NCBI GenBank assembly: GCA_019689955.1
Contig: JADGGM010000197.1
Location: forward strand, 1-6,360
Origin: Gemmatimonadaceae bacterium
GTDB taxonomy: Bacteria > Gemmatimonadota > Gemmatimonadetes > Gemmatimonadales > Gemmatimonadaceae
Length of the DNA stretch: 6,360 bases
Direction of reading: 5' to 3'
A program made the translations under genes and the position numbers. The notes under the pieces were generated by a model. The model did no database searches. It was not told the DNA's origin and worked only from the letters and a program-made list of their open reading frames with translations. Numbering within the stretch: position 1 is the first letter of the stretch; the number at the start of each line of letters is the position of its first letter. Shown here in pieces: positions 1-4,625 of this stretch.

Positions 1-815
1 GTTAAGGGGGACACGCCGCGCTCGTCGGCGACGGCGTGAGACGCGCTGCGGGGGGCGATGGCTGTGGAGGCGCTCGACGCCGTGGCCTGGCTCGCCGCGG
101 GGAGGGCGGCGCGCCGGAGCTCCTCGACCAGTGATACGACCGTGGGGTCCGGGGACGCGCCGAGCTCGTTGCGCACGAGCGCTTCGTGCACCCGTGCGAA
201 GTCCAGCGCGCCGGCACGGTCGCCGGCCGCGGCGAGCGCTTCGATGAGGCCGCGCGCCGCGCGGCTGCTCAGTGGATCGGCGTCGACTACCCGGCGCCAC
301 CACTGAATGGCTTCGTCGGCCGCGCCGCGCGCGCTCGCGCTGCGGGCCAGTGTCTCCAGTGCCCCCTGATACTCGCGCGCGAGGCGGGCGCGTTCGCCGT
401 CGGCCCACCGCTCGAACTCGGCCGCGTCGCTGATGAAAACGCCGTCCAGGAACGGGCCGCCATACGCGCGCACCGCCGCCGCCGCATCCCCCGCGGCCAG
501 CGCGGCCGAGAAGGCGGCGAGATCGCTCGCGATGATGGATGGGTTGAGGGCGAGCGACGTCGGCGAGGCGATGAAGACGTCGGGACCGCACACCCGGCGC
601 GCCGCGTACAGCGCTTGATCGAGGGAGCTGCGGGCCCGGTCCAGCTCCCGGTCGGGCCAGAGGAGCCCCATGAGCTTGTCGCGGCTCACCCCCCCGGGGC
701 CGGCGCCCGCCAGGACGGCGAGCAGGGCGAGCTGGCGGCGCTGGATCGGGGAGCGCTCACTCGGCTCGCCGGCACGGGTCAGCGAAAGTCCGCCAAGCGT
801 GAGCAACTGGAACAT
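1..815 (-). CDS. SARP/BTAD-family transcriptional regulator, N-terminal part (runs off left edge)
   Basis: At least 271 codons are open from ATG at 815-813 down to the window edge. Residues 1-95 look like an OmpR-type winged helix: a first strand LLTLGGLSL, a conserved RRQLALLAVLA helix (26-36), then SRDKLMGLLWPD (44-55), the usual recognition region of BTAD regulators. Residues about 96-235 form a helical, TPR-like BTAD domain, with GPFLDGVF, WWRRVVDADPL and ELGASPDPTV as family hallmarks. An Ala/Ser-rich linker follows and the protein continues outside the window, so any C-terminal effector domain (kinase, TPR, ATPase) is unseen. ATG 815 is the only reasonable start: the frame upstream has no ATG or GTG before a stop at 878-876, though no clear Shine-Dalgarno is present. 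It lies divergent to the copper-protein operon, with phased repeats of SARP type between them, so it probably controls that operon and itself. The family call is strong; the target is inferred. Confidence 0.9.
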   Translation of the reverse strand, partial: MFQLLTLGGLSLTRAGEPSERSPIQRRQLALLAVLAGAGPGGVSRDKLMGLLWPDRELDRARSSLDQALYAARRVCGPDVFIASPTSLALNPSIIASDLAAFSAALAAGDAAAAVRAYGGPFLDGVFISDAAEFERWADGERARLAREYQGALETLARSASARGAADEAIQWWRRVVDADPLSSRAARGLIEALAAAGDRAGALDFARVHEALVRNELGASPDPTVVSLVEELRRAALPAASQATASSASTAIAPRSASHAVADERGVSPL

Positions 816-828
816 GCAGCGCCGGGAA

Positions 829-868
829 TTGAGACGGGATTGAGGGACGGATGAGGGGCCCTTGAGCC
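829..868 (+). promoter_or_regulatory. Four direct heptamer repeats at 11-bp pitch (SARP-type operator)
   Basis: The heptamers TTGAGAC (829), TTGAGGG (840), ATGAGGG (851) and TTGAGCC (862) start exactly 11 bp apart, one helical turn, all on the plus strand. SARP regulators of Streptomyces bind TCGAG-like heptamers repeated at 11 or 22 bp, with the last repeat 8 bp before the -10 box. Here the last heptamer ends at 868 and a TAnnnT hexamer starts at 877, giving exactly 8 bp. The array sits 13 bp from the start codon of the divergent BTAD regulator, its most likely ligand. The spacing is read directly; the protein-site pairing is inferred. Confidence 0.65.
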
Positions 869-876
869 CGTCCCGC

Positions 877-882
877 TACTCT
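877..882 (+). promoter_or_regulatory. Predicted -10 element of the copper-protein operon
   Basis: TACTCT matches the TAnnnT core of a sigma-70-type -10 box and lies 8 bp after the last phased repeat. There is no normal -35 hexamer at 17 bp; the repeats occupy that place, as expected for an activator-dependent promoter. Transcription would start near 889, giving a leader of about 85 nt to ATG 974. Confidence 0.45.
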
Positions 883-906
883 ACGCCCGCGCTGGTGGCA
901 AAGCAA
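878..906 (-). promoter_or_regulatory. Possible minus-strand promoter of the BTAD regulator
   Basis: On the minus strand, TTGCTT (906-901) and TAGAGT (883-878) are separated by 17 bp, a sigma-70-like pair with 3/6 and 4/6 matches. Its -10 overlaps the plus-strand -10 almost completely, so the two polymerases could not bind together. The transcript would start near 871, and the phased repeats would then lie between start site and ATG 815, which would suit autorepression. Matches are weak, so this is only a candidate. Confidence 0.3.
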
Positions 907-970
907 CGGCGGGACATGGAGCCCGACGCACCTCGCCCTCGGCGACGGGCCCCCGCTCCCCCAAAGCAAC
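899..970 (+). repeat. Nine-base direct repeat CAAAGCAAC in the operon leader (899-907 and 962-970)
   Basis: CAAAGCAAC occurs exactly at 899-907 and again at 962-970, 63 bp apart. These A-rich words stand out in the GC-rich leader. The first copy covers the candidate -35 box of the minus-strand promoter; the second lies just before ATG 974. It may be chance or a second regulator's site. Confidence 0.25.
921..950 (+). other. Leader RNA hairpin upstream of the tyrosinase-like gene
   Basis: GCCCG (921-925) can pair with CGGGC (946-950), and TCGCC (933-937) with GGCGA (941-945) around a CTC loop. This gives ten base pairs with a seven-base bulge on the left arm. It lies in the predicted untranslated leader, 23 nt before ATG 974. 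In DNA this GC-rich, such stems arise easily, so function is uncertain. Confidence 0.2.
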
Positions 971-973
971 CAG

Positions 974-1903
974 ATGAAGCAGCCAGATGTGGCGATTCCA
1001 GACGGAGGCAACGTGACGCTCGCATTGGAAGAGCAGCTCGTCCGCGATTACCTGGGCCCCGATCCCATGACGTCCCCGCGCATGCAGGCGCACATGGATT
1101 GGCACACCGCCCCCGAGAATCTGGCGAAGACGGGCAACTACGGTGAGCGGTTCCTTCTCTTCCACAAGCAGATGATCGAGGAGTACAACGCCTACCGCGC
1201 GACAAGGGGATTTCTCCCGGTGGTCGGATGGGACCCGGCCACCCCGATTTCGGCCAGCCTCCCGCACGACGAGCCGCTCACGCCGAATGGGGCACGGCTC
1301 ACGAACAATCCAGTGGCCGTGAACCCGGGGTGCCGGACCCCCACCTGGGCAACCCTGGCCGGCGGCTCCGAGCCCGATCCGCTCTACGGGTACCGCCGCC
1401 TGGCGGAGTTCGAGAACCTGGACCAGCTCGGCCGATCGATCGACGCGGGGTGGCACGGCCGCGTCCACAACACGATCGGCGGGGACATGGCGACGTTCAT
1501 GTCGCCGGTCGACCCGGTGTTCTGGCCATGGCACACGTGGATCGACCAGGTGCGCGCGTCGTGGGAGGTGTCCCGCGCGCTGCGCCGGCCGCGGCTCATC
1601 CTGGCGTGGACGCAGATCCTCTTCGGTGTGGTGAACGATGGGCCGGGGATCGTGATCCCTCCGGGGAGCGGGCCGGTGCCGGTGCCGGGCGGGCCAGGGG
1701 ACCCGCTGTGGAAGGTGCTCTCCCCCGCGGCGCGCGACATGATGATCGGGATGCTCGCCGCGGAGCTCGCGACGCTGGTGAGCAACGAGCGCACGGGGCA
1801 GGGGCTCCAGCGCTCCGCCATCGCCGTGGCCACGCAGGCGGCACAGAGCGTGAGCGCGGTGCGCAATGGCGTGCTCTCCACCCGCGCGGCGGCGCTGCGG
1901 TGA
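974..1903 (+). CDS. Tyrosinase-like type 3 copper protein
   Basis: This 309-residue protein has the tyrosinase fold signature, whose members bind a dicopper centre and oxidise phenols or diphenols to quinones. The CuB site is clear: H161 and H165 in GWHGRVHNTIGG, then H187 in DPVFWPWHTWID, 22 residues after H165 as in bacterial tyrosinases. In the CuA region, FLLFHKQMIEEY carries H64 (usual FLxWHR), but the position nine residues before it, normally His, is N55. H40 and H44 (HMDWH) could serve instead, giving an HxxxH pattern as in arthropod hemocyanins. A Pro/Gly linker (about 224-244) leads to a helical tail (247-309). No signal peptide is visible although the next three products are exported. 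ATG 974 has a poor ribosome site; GTG 1013, after GGAGG, is a credible alternative. It is the first gene of the operon and its stop overlaps the next ATG by one base. Substrate and activity cannot be read from sequence. Confidence 0.85.
   Translation: MKQPDVAIPDGGNVTLALEEQLVRDYLGPDPMTSPRMQAHMDWHTAPENLAKTGNYGERFLLFHKQMIEEYNAYRATRGFLPVVGWDPATPISASLPHDEPLTPNGARLTNNPVAVNPGCRTPTWATLAGGSEPDPLYGYRRLAEFENLDQLGRSIDAGWHGRVHNTIGGDMATFMSPVDPVFWPWHTWIDQVRASWEVSRALRRPRLILAWTQILFGVVNDGPGIVIPPGSGPVPVPGGPGDPLWKVLSPAARDMMIGMLAAELATLVSNERTGQGLQRSAIAVATQAAQSVSAVRNGVLSTRAAALR
1004..1008 (+). promoter_or_regulatory. Shine-Dalgarno GGAGG supporting alternative start GTG 1013
   Basis: GGAGG ends 4 nt before the in-frame GTG at 1013-1015, a slightly short spacing. 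ATG 974 has only AAGCAACCAG upstream. Starting at 1013 removes 13 residues and leaves a 296-residue protein with all copper-ligand candidates intact. Confidence 0.35.
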
Positions 1904-2412
1904 TGCACGCGCCGCTCCCGACCCCCGCGCCCGCGTGCGGGGCCATTCACTGGTGGCGCGCTGCGGCGCGCCGGCGGTGGACTACGCCCGCGCTCGCGCT
2001 CCTCGCGCTCGCCGCCGCGGCGTGCTCGCGCAAGGCGCAGGAGGGGCGCGGCACGCTCCCGGAGCCCACGCTTCAGGGCGCAGACACGAGCGCGGCGCGG
2101 CCGGCGGTCCCGTTCATCGAGATCGCCCCCGGGGTGTTCCAGCGTACCGTGTTCGGTGCCACGGACCCCGCGGGGCTCGCGGCCGAGGTGCGCGAGCTGG
2201 AGGTCGGGCCGAACCGCGAGACCGGGCGCCTCGCCCTCCCCGGCGCGGCGATCATCGAAGTGCGCGCCGGCGACGGAGCGATGACGCTCCCCCGGCAGAC
2301 CCCGCTCCGCGCCGGCGCCACGGTCACGGTCGCGCAAGGCGAATCGCTCGCCATCGCCAACCCCGGAGGCGCGCCGCTCAGCCTCCGCGTGTACCTCGTC
2401 ACCGCCAGGTAG
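1903..2412 (+). CDS. Lipoprotein with cupin-like domain
   Basis: This 169-residue protein starts at an ATG sharing its A with the TGA of the copper-protein gene, so translation is probably coupled. A basic n-region (RAAARRR, 19-25), a hydrophobic stretch (29-40) and C41 after LAAAA form a lipoprotein signal with a loose lipobox. Residues about 69-168 look like one small beta-barrel of cupin type: strand-turn elements such as PGAAIIEVRAGDG (113-125), LRAGATVTVAQGE (135-147), NPGGAPLSLRVYLV (153-166). The mature part has no histidine, so the classic cupin metal site is absent and it probably binds or scaffolds rather than catalyses. It resembles in layout the fourth operon product (P-N turn, Pro-small residue loop, RxG turn, final Gly-to-LV stretch), suggesting two related domains. 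It lies directly before the beta-propeller gene with no gap. The lipoprotein call is fairly sure; the cupin fold is by pattern only. Confidence 0.75.
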   Translation: MHAPLPTPAPACGAIHWWRAAARRRWTTPALALLALAAAACSRKAQEGRGTLPEPTLQGADTSAARPAVPFIEIAPGVFQRTVFGATDPAGLAAEVRELEVGPNRETGRLALPGAAIIEVRAGDGAMTLPRQTPLRAGATVTVAQGESLAIANPGGAPLSLRVYLVTAR

Positions 2413-4035
2413 ATGCGGGCCGTCATGACCCTGGCACCTGCCCGAGCCATGCGAACGACCTGCACGAGAGCCCGCGCCGCGCTGCTCGCGGTGGCGAGCG
2501 CCGCGGCGCTCGTGGCGTGCTCGCACGAGTGGCCGGAGTACCGGCACAACCTCTTCCGCTCCGGCGACCAGATGAACGCGAGCCCGCTCTCCGACCCGTC
2601 CGCGGTGCCGTCGCTCGCGGTGCGCTGGACGTGGCACGTGCCGGGGAACGCGCAGCCGTTCTATGCATCGCCCATCGTGTACCAGCACCGCGTGTACATC
2701 GGGAACGGGAACGGCCGCTTCTACGCGCTCGACGCGAGCACCGGCGCGCTCCTCTGGCAGTACCCAGGGGCGATGTCGCCCGCGCTCACGTCGGCCTTCA
2801 CGTGCAACCCGTCGAGCAACGGGATCGCGTCGAGCGCGGCGATCGCGAAGGTGAATGGACGGGATGCGGTGATCTTCGGGGCGCCGGACCGCTCGCTCGG
2901 CGCGGGGCTCGGGAGCGGACGGCTGTTCGCGCTCGATGCGGCGACGGGGGCGGTGCTCTGGCGCTCGCCGGAGATCGCGGTGGTCTCGGGGACGGCGCCG
3001 TCGGACCGCCACGAGCAGATCGGCTACTCGTCCCCGCTCGTCGTCGACGGCAAGGTGTACATCGGGATCGCTGACCACTGCGACAACCCGATCCAGCGCG
3101 GGCGCGTGGTTGCCGTCGACGTGGGGACCGGGGCGATCGTCTCCGGCTTCTCGTTCGCGGCGACCCCCGCCCACGGTGGCGGCGTGTGGAGCTCGGTGGC
3201 ATCGGACTTGAACGACATCTACTTCACCACCGGGAACACCGCCAACGGCAACGCCAGCGAGCCTTCGCCGAACCACGGGCTCAGCATGCTCCGGCTCGAC
3301 CGCACCACGGGGAACATCGTCTGGAAGTTCCAGCCGGTGCCGTACGCGCTCGACGCGGACCCCGATTGGGCGGCCGGCGCGACGGTGATGACGACGAGCT
3401 GCGGGACACTCATCGCATCGGTGCAGAAGGATGGGTGGGCGTACGCGGTGGATGCGGGTGCCGGGACGCCGGGGTCGCCGTCGGTGCGGTGGCAGTTCCC
3501 GGCGATGGGGTATCCGTTCACGCCGGGGGACGGCACCACGCACGGCGACACGGACTACAAGCGCCCCGGCGCGGCGTGGGGGGACGTGCTGATCATCACG
3601 ACGGGGGGCGAGAGCCTCGCGCGCGCGGGGGGTGTCTCGGACGGATACGGGCGGCTCCACGCGCTGAATGCGTGCGCGCCGCCGTCGGGGCGTGTGCGGT
3701 GGATCCTCGATGTTCCAACAGCTACGACGGGCCCGGGAGGAGGCTATTCGCTTGGCTCTCCTTCGGTGACGGGTGGGATCGTGTACGTCGGGACGGGTGG
3801 CGGGCACGTCGTGGCCATTGCAGATCCGTCGGTCGCCCCGCCCGCGGGGGTCCGGTGCTCGAACGTGCAGTACACAACGGCGCCGTGCCACGCCGCCGGT
3901 TATCAGCTCGTCCCGATCCCCGCGGTCCTCGCGAACGTCGCGGTGGACGGTCCGATGTGGAACGAGCCCGCGCTCGCCGACGGCAAGGTGTACGTGGCCA
4001 CGCGCGCGGGCTCCGTGTCGATGCTGTCACCATGA
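2413..4035 (+). CDS. PQQ-type beta-propeller lipoprotein
   Basis: A 540-residue protein. ATG 2413 directly follows the preceding TAG; M5 and M13 are alternative starts, and M13 would give a compact signal. The lipobox L33-V34-A35-C36 marks a lipoprotein. The rest is a PQQ-like propeller with repeated blade motifs ending strands as [AR]-[VL]-D-x-x-T-G: YALDASTGALLW (104-115), FALDAATGAVLW (172-183), VAVDVGTGA (233-241), LRLDRTTGNIVW (293-304), YAVDAGAGT (344-352), LHALNAC (415-421), VVAIADP (466-472). The segments DHCDNP (221-226) and GGGVWSS (near 256-262) recall the polyvinyl-alcohol-dehydrogenase-like branch rather than BamB. There is no cytochrome c CXXCH motif. Six mature cysteines (C131, C223, C330, C421, C482, C492) suggest disulfides and an extracytoplasmic location; C482 and C492 may close a loop. 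It may be a quinoprotein dehydrogenase or a non-catalytic binding scaffold; cofactor binding is not proven. Confidence 0.88.
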   Translation: MRAVMTLAPARAMRTTCTRARAALLAVASAAALVACSHEWPEYRHNLFRSGDQMNASPLSDPSAVPSLAVRWTWHVPGNAQPFYASPIVYQHRVYIGNGNGRFYALDASTGALLWQYPGAMSPALTSAFTCNPSSNGIASSAAIAKVNGRDAVIFGAPDRSLGAGLGSGRLFALDAATGAVLWRSPEIAVVSGTAPSDRHEQIGYSSPLVVDGKVYIGIADHCDNPIQRGRVVAVDVGTGAIVSGFSFAATPAHGGGVWSSVASDLNDIYFTTGNTANGNASEPSPNHGLSMLRLDRTTGNIVWKFQPVPYALDADPDWAAGATVMTTSCGTLIASVQKDGWAYAVDAGAGTPGSPSVRWQFPAMGYPFTPGDGTTHGDTDYKRPGAAWGDVLIITTGGESLARAGGVSDGYGRLHALNACAPPSGRVRWILDVPTATTGPGGGYSLGSPSVTGGIVYVGTGGGHVVAIADPSVAPPAGVRCSNVQYTTAPCHAAGYQLVPIPAVLANVAVDGPMWNEPALADGKVYVATRAGSVSMLSP

Positions 4036-4040
4036 GGTGG
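4034..4040 (+). promoter_or_regulatory. Ribosome binding site for the fourth operon gene
   Basis: GAGGTGG, overlapping the stop of the beta-propeller gene, ends 11 nt before ATG 4052. It is the only plausible Shine-Dalgarno near this start and supports ATG 4052 over other starts. Confidence 0.45.
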
Positions 4041-4051
4041 GCGGTGGCGCG

Positions 4052-4528
4052 ATGACTCGATTCTCTGCGATCTGCTGGCCGCTCGCGCGGCGCCTCCACT
4101 GGGGTGTGCTCGCCGCGGGGATCGCGCTCCCAGTGGGAGGGGGAGGGGGAGCGCCGGGTGCGGCGCGTGGACGACGTGTGCAGGTCGCGGCCCCGCGCGA
4201 CACCGTGCCGGGCGACACTGCCGGGGTTCGCGTGCTCCCCCGCTTCGAGGGGACGACGACGGTGGCATCGCGCCGCGGCCCCAGGACACCGCTCCGCGCG
4301 AGGATCCAGCACTGGATCGTCCCGAACCACCGGGTGATCGCGCGGTTCCCGGCGACGGGGTTCCTGATCGTGCAGCTCCGCGGCGGGTCCGTGACGACCG
4401 TCATCAACGGTGTGCGGCGCGGGCGGCAGTTGGATGAGATCTGGGCGGTCCCGTCCGGCGTGACGATGCGCCTCGAGACGGGGCGCGATGATGCCGTGCT
4501 CGAGACGATCGCGCTCCTGTCGCCCTGA
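4052..4528 (+). CDS. Exported small cupin-like protein
   Basis: A 158-residue protein, 16 nt after the beta-propeller gene and last in the operon. Residues 1-38 look like a signal peptide: basic ARRLHW (12-17), a hydrophobic run (18-28), five glycines (29-33), and a possible cleavage near A37/A38. The R13-R14 pair before a hydrophobic stretch is Tat-like but not a full consensus. Residues about 83-157 form a likely single cupin-type barrel: IQHWIVPNHRVIARFPA (85-101), FLIVQLRGG (104-112), DEIWAVPSGVTMRLETG (128-144), AVLETIALL (148-156). H87 and H93 are the only mature histidines and do not match the classic cupin HxH...E motif. Similar layout to the 169-residue lipoprotein two genes earlier suggests the pair derive from one fold. 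Role unknown; accessory, metal-delivery or ligand-binding roles fit the neighbourhood but are speculation. Confidence 0.75.
   Translation: MTRFSAICWPLARRLHWGVLAAGIALPVGGGGGAPGAARGRRVQVAAPRDTVPGDTAGVRVLPRFEGTTTVASRRGPRTPLRARIQHWIVPNHRVIARFPATGFLIVQLRGGSVTTVINGVRRGRQLDEIWAVPSGVTMRLETGRDDAVLETIALLSP
4135..4149 (+). repeat. G-tract inside the signal peptide of the exported cupin-like gene
   Basis: Three G runs (GGG, GGGGG, GGGGG) separated by single A residues encode part of the Gly29-Gly33 stretch. Tracts like this can slip during replication and would shift the frame before the mature domain. The tract is short, so this is a possibility only. Confidence 0.3.
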
Positions 4529-4567
4529 GCGTGCGAGCGTCGCGAGCGGAGCGGATGGACGGTGTGG

Positions 4568-4625
4568 CGTATGCCGGTCGTGGGGTGAGACAGTGGTGGA
4601 CAGGGTGGCCCCCGGCCGGCATGCG
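4568..4625. terminator. Imperfect stem-loop between convergent genes, possible bidirectional terminator
   Basis: Positions 4568-4577 pair with 4616-4625 (ten pairs, one G-T), continuing as 4578-4580 with 4613-4615, one mismatch at 4581/4612, and 4582-4584 with 4609-4611, leaving a 24-nt loop. The stem ends right next to the stop codon of the minus-strand transporter. No T-run follows on either strand, so it is not a textbook intrinsic terminator. It is the only structured element in the 97-bp convergent gap at 4529-4625. Confidence 0.4.

Noticed and set aside
186..854. Plus-strand 222-codon frame opposite the BTAD regulator
   Set aside because: Arg/Glu/Gly-rich with no domain; the minus strand encodes an unmistakable winged helix and BTAD domain here.
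862..1146. Plus-strand 94-codon frame starting in the control region
   Set aside because: Starts within the operator, overlaps the copper-protein gene and has no family features.
881..1534. Minus-strand 217-codon frame antisense to the copper-protein gene
   Set aside because: Opposite the conserved copper-binding motifs and through the promoter region; no domain recognisable.
1228..1902. Longer upstream extension of the 169-residue lipoprotein gene
   Set aside because: The extension lies inside the copper-protein gene out of frame and would bury the signal peptide; ATG 1903 gives a proper lipoprotein start.
1866..3074. A 402-codon plus-strand frame crossing the copper-protein, lipoprotein and propeller genes
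   Set aside because: Crosses three well-supported genes out of frame and its product is Arg/Pro/Ala low-complexity.
1384..3891. An 835-codon open frame on the minus strand antisense to three operon genes
   Set aside because: Extreme Arg/His/Pro composition and no recognisable domain; it mirrors the GC-rich third positions of the sense genes, which carry clear copper-site, lipobox and propeller motifs.
4032..4055. ATG overlapping the propeller stop as start of the fourth gene
   Set aside because: It reads only seven codons before a stop; ATG 4052 is in the correct frame.
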